From the NCBI GenBank assembly GCA_037013685.1, contig CM072884.1:3534001-3598000 (forward strand): DNA of 64,000 bases, in the 5' to 3' direction. Every line of letters starts with the position of its first letter. The stretch's first letter is position 1. The position numbers were made by a program, and so were the translations under genes. Of this stretch, positions 1 through 10,800 are shown in pieces. The notes under the pieces were generated by a model, which saw only the letters and a list, made by a program, of their open reading frames with translations, had not been told where the DNA came from and did no database searches. The stretch is from Acridotheres tristis (Eukaryota > Chordata > Aves > Passeriformes > Sturnidae).

Positions 1-988
1 AAATCTCAAATATCAGAATTGTAGCTTCAAAGCAGAGAAAGCAAGTAAAACAGAACTGATATTTGGAAATTTGTGCATTCAAGTCAGATTTGTGATATGA
101 TGCAATACCCAATTTATGAAGAGTTTAAGTGGTAAAAACAGTCATTTTACTCAGTATGTGCATTATATCATGGGGCAGACAAGGTCAGCTCTCAAACTGA
201 GAGCTGAGAAAATCTACCAAGCATCTCTGCCTGCCCTGAAGCTGTTCTGGCTTCCCAGCAGGCCAGCCCAATTGGCAGGGTTAAAGTTCATGGGAAGTGC
301 AGGTCTGGCAGGAGGGGAGTTTATGGCCCAGCTTGGGTACCAAGGGCTTGATGATTCAGAGCCAATGCAGTGATGATGTAACAGCCCAGGGCTCCTCACA
401 AACTCCTGAAGAAGATTAACAGGCAAACTCTGAATTTGTATAAAATTCTAAACTAGAAATGTAGAGCTTGCTCAAGGTTTATTATTTGTTTTGTTTGCTT
501 TTTTTCCTTAAATCTTCCTCCACGTTCTTTTTTCTTTGTTTCTAAAAATACCTGAGGACACACAAACACTTACCACAACATTATCTGTGCTATTTTGGAG
601 ATCGGCAAGGTCCCCCAGGCCACATAGCTGATGCAGACAGCTATTGTGCAGCATTACCCAAGTACCCAGTGGCTTCACTGAGCGGTGTTGTAACATTCTG
701 CTCCAGTTACTCCAAGTGTAGGAGGTGCTGGGAAGAGCAGAGCCAGGATTGCTGCAGCTCCCCATATTTAGGAAATAAACCAACACAGCAGCAAATAAGT
801 CGTCTGACTTCTTAAACAGGTGATAGTTGATTGGATTATACCTACAGTTTGATTTAGTTATTTTGTAGTTGAAATTTATTTCTCAGTCCTTCTGTCTTAT
901 GCCAATTATAAGAAAGTATTAACACTTTGGTATTTTAAGTCATGTCATTTACTAATCATATTTAATAATTTACTACTACATTTAATAA

Positions 989-1209
989 TGTAGTGATAGG
1001 ACAGGGGGGAAGGGCTTTAAACTGAAGCCCTGAAGGAGGGCAGGTTTAGATTAGGTATTAGGAAGAAATTATTTCCTGTGAGGGTGGTTAGGAACCAGAA
1101 CAGGTTGCCCAGAGAAGTTGTGGATGCTGCAGCCTGGGATAGTGGAAGGAGTCCCTGCCCATGGATGATCTTTAAGTCCCTTTCAACCCAAGGCAGTCTG
1201 TGATTCTGT
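989..1209 (+). mobile_element. CR1 LINE 3'-end fragment, + strand, internally deleted
   Basis: The segment follows the usual order of an avian CR1 3' end. It opens with TGTAGTGATAGGACAGGGGG, passes through the GAAGAAATTATTTCCTGTGAGG and CAGGTTGCCCAGAGAAGTTG blocks, and ends with a TTTCAACCCA stretch and a TCTGTGATTCTGT terminus that resembles the CR1 terminal short repeat. That terminus lies on the right, so the element reads on the + strand. Compared with the consensus as I know it, two pieces appear to be missing: the part between the GGATGCTGCAGCC and AGTGGAAGGAGTCC blocks, and the few tens of bases before GATGATCTTTAAG. It is a dead, 5'-truncated copy with no coding capacity. I see no clear target-site duplication. 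Confidence 0.85.
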
Positions 1210-3889
1210 TGAGTGACCAAACTTGGTCCTTTCATCCACACATCTGTTATTCCACAGCAGACCCCTGTGTGTCAGCACATATCTGTTGATGTTTAGAGCT
1301 GCTGCATTCTTCAGGTGTTCTTGGTAATCCCATAAATCTCACTCAGCCAAGTGAGGGGCTCTTGTTTCCCTTGCCCTGCCAGCATCAGTACTATTCTGTG
1401 TTTTATCACAGCAGACTCTGCAGCTCCTGGCAGACAAATGTAGCACACAGCTATTGTGATTAGCCAGACCCAGCTCTATTGTAGTAGCAGATACCTGTAA
1501 AAGCACTGGGTTATGTATTTTTTATTATTATTTCTTTTGTAAGACAGAGGCCAGCAGAACAGGTCTCTGTTGCAGGTCCCAGGGACAGTGCACTGGCAGA
1601 TTTTTGAAGGGCACACAGCAGGGTTAAGTGTTATGAGCTGTAGTATCTTGAAAAGGTGTAGACTTCCGGCTGTCACTTTCCATTTTATTCTGAAGACATT
1701 GGAAGTGTTGCATTGCAAAGGGATAAGATGCCCCTGGAAAGGTGATCAGTAGCACTTTTCACAACTGAATTGTGGCATCTCTCACCACCTGCTGAGGTTT
1801 TACTAGTGTGTCTCATTTAAAAAGCAAATTACAGCTTGGCACGCCATCATTGCAGATCCTTGGTGCAAGTCATTGAGCCTTTTATAGTCAATAATGCATT
1901 CAGGGAAACAATGGTCTTGTTCCAGAGTGCTGGGGTGAAAGGTATTTTCTATAGTGATGGCTGGTTTCAATTATACTTCAGTTTATAATAAACAGCCTTC
2001 ATGTGTATGCATATTTGTGTAAATTCTTTGGGGTTTTCTACCCCTTTTTCTGTAGTTCTGTTCTGAATGTACTTTTTTATCATCTGTTATGGAAGGAATA
2101 ATGTATTATCCTATCTGCCTTTTGTTTTTTACTTTCCCTGCCCTTCCCAGACAGTAGGAACATCATTCTATATGTAACTCTTTGATTGGTGTGTTATCAT
2201 GCTCTTGTCTAAATTCTGGTCAGTCAAATAAATGGATTGCCTCACTAGCCTGAGCCCTACATCAGAGTAGGTATTTTTGAGATGTACATATGTTTCTTGT
2301 CATCTTAATCGTTTCTAGTAGATGCACAAAGTTCTTTGTTCAAGACCTCTGATGCCCTTTCCTTCTGGAACAGTCCCAGTTCACTCTCTGAAGCTGGAGC
2401 AGGGCTGCCTTATTCTGCCTGCTGATCCCAAAGTCCTGTGCTGGCTAATCCCCAACTGAAAGGCAATTGTTTCATGTATCTGAAGTTGGTCTCGCTTGAA
2501 CTCCAGGGTTCATCCCCCAAATCTCACCAAATCTGGGTCTTGCTTGCCTGTAGAAAACATTTATATGAACCAGAAGAGTTTTCAGAGCAGAGTTGGATCG
2601 CCTGGAGCAGCTCATCTCTCAGTTGTTCAGTACTTCATGTAAATAACAGAAAAGCAACTCACTTTTGGATACCTATTTTGAGTGTTTTAACAACTTTCTC
2701 TTCTGTGTTCTCTTGTTCATATTGTCCTGACTATTCTCTATTTATTCAATTCTGGTTTTGTTATTTCCTTTTAATTATGTTTACTTACACAGATTTTGAG
2801 GGGTTTGCCCTCTTACTCTCATATTCTGTGCCTGTATAGAAAACAGATGTCACATTTTCCTCTAAACCCTCATTGTGATTGTCATTTTAGATCTACAGAG
2901 CTAATAAAAGTGTGCTACATATTGCTATTCATTCCCTAAGCAACTTCAAGTCACCTCAACTTTCAATGTAAGAACATAAGTAGTTCAGTTGCTGCTTTAT
3001 TTTGCCAGCTGTATCAACTTGGACTTGCTAAGACATACAAATAGCTGGGGAATTTTGTCTGCTTTTTTTCAAATAGGCATATTTTGAGAGTTCAGTGTTA
3101 TCACTCATCTTTGGGGGTCTGAGCACCTATTTTCACATACAGAATTGTAGACCTTGGGAAAAGTGAAGGCAAAGAAAAATGAGTTAGTGGGAAAGGGGGA
3201 AAATACTTACTTAATACCTTTAACTTCCAGCAATTCTGTAGCTCTTAAATATTTTTCAGCCTTGCTGTTTTAGATGTCATCATAAATGCCAACTGTGCCT
3301 TAAGATTTTCATTTCCTAAGCACATTATGTTGAGATAAGTTTCTTTCAGTTCTGTTATGTAGTGTGTAGCTGGTTTTGCCTGAATGTCACTGCAGCAGCA
3401 AGATGTGTAAATGTGCCCTGTCAGATGGCAGGTGTGCATGCCAAGTGCAAGTCCTCCTCTGGTGTTTCCTCACTTGGGCCTTTCTGATCTCGTTTTTGTG
3501 AAGATCATCTCACTGGAGATTAGTATAAGGGAATTTAAAAAAAACTTTTAAAACGCTCTTTATTTTTACTGTTCCACTTGTTTCCATGGGAACGGGATCT
3601 ATAAGATTGTCAGGAGTGAACAGCTGAGAGTATTCTACATGTGTAGATTTCATTAGGTGACTCCCAGCTGAGATCTGGGATGACCTAAATAAGTAGTAAA
3701 CCATTTAGAGGGATAGAAAAAAAGGACCAATTTAGAGAAAACGCTGTATGCATTCTTTTTGTCCTCATTGGATGTGATAAGTAAGAATATACTTATTTAA
3801 CTGGTTTTGGGTACATGAGTTGCATGGACATACTTGCAGCTTTCTTCAGACTCTTTTTCAGCACAGTAGCAATTCTGTACAACAAACAT

Positions 3890-3915
3890 AGTCCATCCCT
3901 TTGATAGGATGGACT
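3890..3915. repeat. Perfect 9-bp inverted repeat (short hairpin)
   Basis: AGTCCATCC at 3890-3898 is the exact reverse complement of GGATGGACT at 3907-3915, with an 8-base spacer. A stem this short is expected about once or twice by chance in 64 kb, so no function is claimed. Confidence 0.5.
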
Positions 3916-6900
3916 TTTTAACAGTGACCTGAGCTGTCTCAAGTGGATGTTTGTGGGCAATGAGGGATACATATGTCAGGAAATTGCAGTTCTACAGTTC
4001 AGGTTCACTGAATTTTCAAATGTCAGCCTATGTTTGTGTGTAAGAAGTAGTTGACAACTCCATCTCTGAAATTACCTCGCTTGCTGAAGCTGAGACTAGA
4101 CCAGATCTCTCTAGCACGAACCTTATATATTCGTTCCTCAGTTTAGAATGGAAACCTTCCTTTTATTGCCAGATAGGCATAAGACTTATCACCACTGAGG
4201 ATTTGCCTTAACAGTTGTGTCTTCTTAGCAGGTAGTAAAACGCAGAATGGCTGAAGTCAACAGGTTTTGTTGCCCAGTTTCTTATCTCGTGTTATTTTCA
4301 GGCACAACTTCTTTGTTCAGTGCTCTGCATGGAAAGCCAGTGCTTGTCCTTGTGTTTTGCTCAACAAGTGCTTTGTGTAGATTAGGCTCCCAAGGGTGCC
4401 ACTGTGTGCCCGATATCCAAATGTGTTCATGTTAAGTCTGCCAAAACCTTTTCTTGCTCAGGGGTGAGCTCAGATACACTGAGATGCAAAACCCTTCATT
4501 CTTAGAGAATTATCATTAAATGATAGGTGTAAAGGTGAGGTAACTTTCCTGCTTAGGATACAAATTTTGCTGCATTTGTAAGACCAGAGGGTTTCTTCCA
4601 TAAACTGGTGAGCGAGGTCATGGGCTTAAGTAACCAGTGTAACCCTTTTTTCTTAAAATGAGGTAAAGTATCAATAAAGTATTTTGAGGTGTGCAGGATT
4701 CTAAAACTGCCATTCCAGGTTACCAGACTGCTGCTGGGCTCGGTGCCTCAATAACTGTTATCTGAGATTAAGAGCTCAATATTAGTCCATCAATCAGTGT
4801 GACAGCTTGTGGGAGAGGTGTCTTTCACTACATGTGAAGTTTACCTCCATATCAGCTCATTAGGAAGTAGATATTTTCAACTGCTTGATATATCTTCCCC
4901 TGTTAATTGGAACAGCTTTCAGTACTGATGTGTACTAAAAGGCTCTTGCTGATTTTTCTTAAGTCTCCAGTGTTTTGGTTTAAAATAGAATTTAAAAAAA
5001 TTTGGAATCAATGAAAATAGACTTTAGTATTATATAGCTCACACAAATTTAAAGTTATGTGTTTGCTCTTAATAGTCATCTCTGTACAGCTGTTGAATAT
5101 TAGTGAAGTTTAAAAATGAGAGGTTGTAAAGTAGTTTTTAGCAGTCTGGAAACAGCTGAGACTTTATCTAAAATCCCAGTGTGGTTTGTATCTTAATCTT
5201 CTATTTTATACTTGGATGTGATGAGTAATCTTGGAATCTTCTCTTCACTAATCTTCAAATGGTATGTTGTTCTTCCATTTTAGTGATTTGCTCCTCCTTC
5301 ATGCTGCATGTAAAATACAGCCTCTTAGCCATGCTATTGTTTAGTCCATTGTTCAACTAGAATTTTGAAGTCTTTCCTCCAAAGGATGCTTTTAACATAT
5401 CTTTTCCAGAAGTCCTGGAACTCCCGGCTTAAGAATTAGCTTTATGCTGCTGCTGCTTTCATCAACATTAGCAGGCGTTTTCCTCATTTGAAAGGACTGT
5501 AATCAAAAAGTTTTGAAAGTAAAGCAGCACATTGGGATGGGTGAAGTTTGAAGGAGGTTTGAATGGTCAGCTTGTCTAAGCCAGACAACCCCTGCCAGCT
5601 TTTGTGAGTGTCAGGTCAGGGATTTCATGCAGGGAGACTGTCAGAGACTACCACAGAGTGAGTTCTGTCAGACTTCTCAGGCACTGAAAATGACATTTTT
5701 GGATGTTGGAAGTCACCTTGTTTCCACTCAGTATCTAGGACTGGTACCTAAGAGCACACTCTGTATTTGTAAATATACCTTACCCAGCGTGGCCCAGTGC
5801 AATGGCTAGGTTGAGATATTCAGTGCTAACCTTTTTCCAAATATTTTATATGTATGATGTTTAAACTGCTTGTTCTATTAAAAAATTTTGCGGATTTTAA
5901 ACATTTTTCTTGCCCAAAGGTGAATTCCTCTAAAAAGGGAGATCTCAGCAGGCTGTCTGGGAGCAGAGTGGAAAGGCACAGGCACAAAGCATGAGAGATC
6001 TGCTTTGAATGAACTAAAGCCCTGTCCGTGTTTGATCAATCCATTTTGTTTTATTCTTTGAAACCACTTATTGAAGTGCTGAGCCTTTACTTTCTTACAG
6101 AACTAATAGATTTATACTATTAACTGCACAGTTAACAGCTAACTTTAGGGCTTTAATTTCTAAGTTCAAATTGAGATATTGATTCAGAGTGAATACATAA
6201 ATATTTCTGAAGAGAATCACCCCGTAAGAGGAGGATATTTTGGATATTTTTTTCTTTCTTAAAAATTTTAAGAAGCAGTAGCATGTTGAGGCTTTTATTT
6301 TAAGCTGCCCTATGCCCATTTAAAAAGCTCTTCTGTATTTTAAAAACAACATGGTTTTTTTAAACAATGTTTTAATGTTTGTTTTTTAAACAATTCTGTT
6401 TGGTGTGGTGGAGAGTTTAGTGGGTTTCTGATTCTTTTTTCTTTTTGAGACCTCTCTGGGAGCATACAGCATATCTTCAATTAAATGTGACTTTAATGTT
6501 GGTTGGTTTTGGTTCTCGTTTTGGTTTTCTTTCCTGCTGCTTCTACTCCAGTGGATCAGTACATCTAAAAGCCAAGCTAAAACTTCTGATGAGGAACAAC
6601 ATTTTTGTATACAGAACTATAAATATTTCTGTGTTTTGATAAAAAAAAAATCCCTCTCTAGTGCTACATTGATGACTGCTCAGTAGAAAGTTGATTCAGT
6701 TATATTGAAGCTCTTTTTGGCATGTTGGTAATCTTTTGGAGTAGCAGATTATATATTAAGTGTTTGGTGAGCCTTTGATAGAAAGTGTATGGAGAGCAAT
6801 ATATCTATAAAATATAAATACAGCCTGTATTTCCTTCTTTGCTGGGCCCCAGTAATTTTCTATTAAAACTTTTTATTAATAGATATTTAATGTGGAGTTT

Positions 6901-6990
6901 CTGAAATCAAACTTGTGTGATGTTCTGTGGTTATCTTCTTTTAACTACTGCCTTTCCACTGAACTTGAAGTAATTATTCATAATTAAGCC

Positions 6991-7002
6991 ATATATATAT
7001 AT
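6991..7002. repeat. (AT)6 dinucleotide run just upstream of exon
   Basis: A short uninterrupted AT run sits about 80 bases before the exon acceptor. It could vary in length between individuals. It is outside the polypyrimidine tract, so it is not obviously relevant to splicing. Confidence 0.7.
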
Positions 7003-7062
7003 ACATGGGACACATAGGTGTGTGTATGCATATGCACAATACATATTTTTCCTGGTTTTCAG

Positions 7063-7082
7063 ACCCTTCTGTTTCTTTTCAG
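7063..7082 (+). promoter_or_regulatory. EPHA6: Splice acceptor with polypyrimidine tract of the EPHA6 exon
   Basis: A pyrimidine-rich tract ending TTTCTTTTCAG at 7082 directly precedes the TGG codon that opens the exon. A second AG, also preceded by pyrimidines (GGTTTTCAG, ending at 7062), lies 20 bases upstream. Using it would insert 20 bases and shift the reading frame, so the downstream AG must be the coding acceptor. Using that AG gives exactly 664 bp to the donor, the size I expect for this exon in EphA genes, which supports the choice. Confidence 0.9.
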
Positions 7083-7746
7083 TGGGATGCCATCACTGAA
7101 ATGGATGAACACAACCGTCCCATTCACACCTACCAGGTGTGCAACGTGATGGAACCCAACCAGAACAACTGGCTGCAAACCAACTGGGTGTCCCGCGACG
7201 CCGCGCAGAAAATCTACGTGGAGATGAAGTTCACCCTGAGGGACTGCAACAGCATTCCCTGGGTGCTGGGGACCTGCAAGGAAACCTTCAATCTCTACTA
7301 CATGGAGTCAGATGAGCCTCATGGAGTAAAATTCAAGCCAAACCAGTACACTAAAATCGATACCATAGCTGCTGATGAGAGCTTTACCCAGATGGACTTG
7401 GGCGACCGAATCCTCAAGCTCAACACGGAAGTTCGTGAGGTTGGGCCGATCAGCAAGAAGGGATTTTATCTCGCTTTCCAGGACATTGGAGCATGCATTG
7501 CTTTGGTGTCAGTCCGTGTCTATTACAAGAAGTGCCCTTTCACGGTCCGGAATTTGGCCATGTTTCCTGACACCATTCCAAGGGTGGATTCCTCCTCCTT
7601 GGTGGAGGTCCGGGGCTCCTGCGTGAAGAGCGCCGAGGAACGGGACACCCCAAAATTGTATTGTGGGGCAGATGGGGATTGGCTGGTGCCTCTGGGACGA
7701 TGCATCTGCACTGTGGGATATGAAGAACTGGATGGTTCCTGCCATG
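7083..7746 (+). CDS. EPHA6: EPHA6 coding exon 3: ephrin-binding domain and start of cysteine-rich region
   Basis: This internal exon of an Eph receptor tyrosine kinase encodes 221 complete codons plus one base, entering in phase 0 and leaving in phase 1. EphA6 is a neuronal cell-surface receptor for GPI-anchored A-type ephrins on neighbouring cells. Numbering from the first Trp, residues 1 to about 150 are most of the ligand-binding jellyroll. Cys20/Cys138 and Cys55/Cys65 are placed as the two conserved Eph disulfide pairs. GFYLAFQD (127-134) begins a stretch that fits the class V receptor tyrosine kinase signature 1 at residues 132-152 (7476-7538). Cys151, 180, 194, 207, 209 and 220 belong to the sushi/EGF-like cysteine-rich part. 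Assignment to EPHA6, not EPHA3, A4, A5 or A7, rests on [33 protein letters not shown], and [20 protein letters not shown], recalled as EphA6-specific. The frame is intact, with no stop or frameshift. All other exons lie outside the window. Confidence 0.95.
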
Positions 7747-7752
7747 GTAAGC
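7747..7752 (+). promoter_or_regulatory. EPHA6: Splice donor of the EPHA6 exon (GTAAGC)
   Basis: The exon ends in CCATG and is followed by GTAAGC, a near-consensus 5' splice site. The exon then leaves one base (G) of a split codon, matching the phase 1 junction expected after this exon in Eph genes. If the intron were retained, the frame would run 14 more codons and stop at TAA 7788-7790. Confidence 0.92.
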
Positions 7753-10700
7753 AAACACTGTTCGACTTTTCTTGTTTTTTTAATTTTTAAGAGAAGTCGT
7801 ACGCTGTCATATTCTCTTCCACTGTCTATAATAGTTTCAAAACGACTTGAGAATGAGGTGCTTTTCTGTAGTAATGGTTGTGAACAATGAGATCACAGTG
7901 GCTGCTGAGGCTGTCTGCTGTGGTTCAACATGGGCTTTGTAGCAAAAAGGAGGAGAGAGAGTCCATATCCATCCTTTACCAAAATGACTCTGCTATTTTG
8001 CTCAAGAATTTCTCAGACTAGATGGTGTTAGGCAAGCTGCACGGCAACCTTGGATAATAGAGAGCATTAAAAGCACTATGCACTGTAATCAGAAAATGAA
8101 ATTCACTTTGTTGTCTGATCTTGCTGGCATTAATTATCAAAATACACTGGTTGCAAAGGTACAATGTTGCCAATGCCATTATTGGAAGCCAGCCTAAAAT
8201 TGTACATAAGGTCAAAAGGTTTCACTCTTAATGAGATAAGGATTTTTTTCTCTGAAACTTCAATGCTGAATGAATTCCTGTCCATTATGCAAGTGAGTCA
8301 TAAGCTAGATCTGTACGTGAGCAATACAGCCAGCAGTCAAAGTCTACAGAAATGTTTTCTCCAGTACATTGACTCTACTGGTTTATAAAATTGGCCATCT
8401 GATCTGCTGAGCAGGACCTTCCAAGTGAAATGGAGTACCCAAAGCCATGAGTTTTTGCCTATTCTTATCTATTTGCCCCAAGAATTACAAATTACTAGTT
8501 TAGAAAATTCTAATCTAATAGAGCTTCCACATGTTTTGAAATAATATTCATAGTTGGATGTTGTCCACTTAATCTTCTACAGTGAATCTAATATTTATAC
8601 TATTTTTCTTCCTGACAGTTTTTCAGAGTACATTTGTCTTGCTTGTGAATATCATGCTCAAGGCAAGCCCAACTGCGTTTCATATGAGATGCTTTCATAA
8701 CTAAAAGAGCACAATTTAATTTCTGTAGTTCCCACTCTGCAGTGTATAAACCATGAGTGGAAGGGTTCCTGTTCAGGATGGCCACGTTTGTTCCAGAGCT
8801 GGTGGTGGAAATGCATATTTGGACAGCTGGGAATGCCTTTGTACAATGGGATGTTTTCAGTGTGGCTGTTGAGTGCTGTGAACTGAACCATGATGTGTGT
8901 GTTGATAGACATCTTTCAGACAGCCATTTTGTTCTGTTTGAGACTTTGCTTCTTGGCAAATTCAGAGTTTAAAAGAGTTGTTGCTTATCATTAAATCCTG
9001 AGCAAACTCTTTAATACCCGTTAAATTTAAAAAATACCTGAACATTTTTAAGTCTCTGAGGGGAAAATTTTTAAAATTTACATTGAGCTTCTTTTCAGAG
9101 AAGCAGAGAGTGGGGGAAGAGCAGAAGCTGCTCTATCTTAGCCTGATAAGACCTGATCTATATTTATAAAATATTCATATTTTCCCCAAAACCCCAACCC
9201 AAAGCCCTTTTGCCTCTCCCTTTGCAAATCTGAGTCTTGAAAATGTTTTGCACCGTTGTCAGTGCTTTGTGCAGGCATAATCTGTGACATACTCAGGAGA
9301 GAACAATTTCTTTCTTCTGCATGAAAAACAGTCAGAATAACAATTTTGCATTTTGAAGTCTGTTCTGAAAAATAATTGGGTGGTGGGCAATACTTGCTGA
9401 TACCTGAGTGTATTTTTCCTGTTTACACATGGTGTCAAATTTTTGGTACCCCAGCCTGTGGCTCAATGGGGAGTAAGCACTCCATGGCAAATATGGCTTA
9501 TTGTCACAGAATTTAAAGAATAAATTTATGTTTTGATATTTGTGGAGATAGACTCTCTATTTACAAAATACTAAATGGCATAAGGAAGTATATTCTGCCT
9601 TTGTCATTGCTCATCATTTTGCAAAGCAGCAAGAGTGGGAATAAAACCAGTCTTTGATCAGTTTTACTGCTGATGTTTAAAATCATAGGTTATTTTCAGA
9701 TGCCTAAATCTCATTTACCTGCTTTTCTAACTGGCAACATTTCAATTATTTCAATATCTGTCAGATTTATGCATCTCTCTCCTTGTCTGTGGATTTCTAA
9801 GTATTCCCTAACCATTGCATTTTCTTTTAAAAGCATCATTTCAGAGCCAAAGTGTCTGAGAAGAATTCCCAGCTGGATTGAAAATATCCATACCTGTTAA
9901 ATGTATACCCAAATGTCTCTAGTTAGTTCAGAGGCATTTTAATAGGAATTTTTTCACTATTTTGACTGTCTTCCTTTTCTGAAGTCAGTGGGGGGAAAAG
10001 TGGCATTGACTGCAGGAAATTCCCAGGTATTTGTGTGTTCTGTACATTTTTATTGAGCTAATCTGGAATATACCAATCTTCTCTAAATTTATTACGTAAA
10101 CAATCTCTGTCTTTGATTTGAATCTACTTTTCAAGACTTCCCCCTCAAAATCCTGAAATAGCAGCATCATCCACATGTTCTTCTGTATCTTCAGGCATAA
10201 TGAATAAATTGGAAGCAGTAATTTGGCAATGCTGATCAGAAATGGCTTTGATATGAACTGCTGGCTTTGCTAATTCATTGACACCAGCCCCATTACCGAG
10301 TTGCAGTTTAGAAGGAGGAGATGCTGCACAGGATTCTGGTAAACAACAATTAAAAGTGGCATGTTCAATACTCTCTGTTCTCTGAATGTCAGCCCAAGAT
10401 ATGAGTTGTGCTAAATTTAGCAAATGTATAATATATACAGGTCATATCAGGACTTTGGTGAAGGTTTTTTACATAGGAGCAAACAATCATGACAAAGGAG
10501 CCTTTTATAAACTTTGCCATAATGGTTCAGTTCTGTTTGGGCATGATATAGAAATAATTGGATGACTGTTAACTGAAGTTTGACTTTTTAATGATTTACC
10601 AAAACTTATCTGAATTACTCAAGGTTAGGAATTAATTGCAAAGAAAAATTCAATTATATATAGCAAATACTAATTATTATAGTAATTTCACATTTTGCTT

Positions 10701-10776
10701 TAGTCCTAACCAATCAAACACAGTGCAAAAGTGTAGTTCACCAGCCATAAAAATTTGATTCTTCTTGAGGAATATT

Positions 10777-10800
10777 CTTAGGAAGCCACAGCTTCCTAAG
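10777..10800. repeat. Perfect 10-bp stem with CACA loop
   Basis: CTTAGGAAGC (10777-10786) and GCTTCCTAAG (10791-10800) are exact reverse complements around a 4-base CACA loop. No T-run follows as in a bacterial terminator, and none would be expected in this setting. It is too short for a canonical microRNA precursor. Confidence 0.65.

Larger units (their letters stand above)
1..7082 (+). other. EPHA6: 3' part of upstream intron (intron 2) of EPHA6
   Basis: This is non-coding, AT-rich sequence leading into the acceptor of the Eph receptor exon. It contains one CR1 fragment (989-1209), a 9-bp perfect inverted repeat (3890-3915) and a short AT dinucleotide run just before the exon (6991-7002). 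I looked for the preceding small Eph exon, usually about 65 bp and encoding the first strands of the ligand-binding domain, and could not recognise it, so that exon probably lies upstream of the window. The small open frames here have no protein-like features and are interpreted as chance. Apart from the items listed, I see nothing in this stretch. Confidence 0.8.

Noticed and set aside
1..7082. The preceding small Eph exon (about 65 bp) upstream of the identified exon
   Set aside because: I searched by eye for sequence encoding the expected beginning of the ligand-binding domain and found none. It probably lies before the window.
7509..7758. Several - strand open frames across the EPHA6 exon
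   Set aside because: They are antisense shadows of the real coding frame, kept open by its GC-rich codons.
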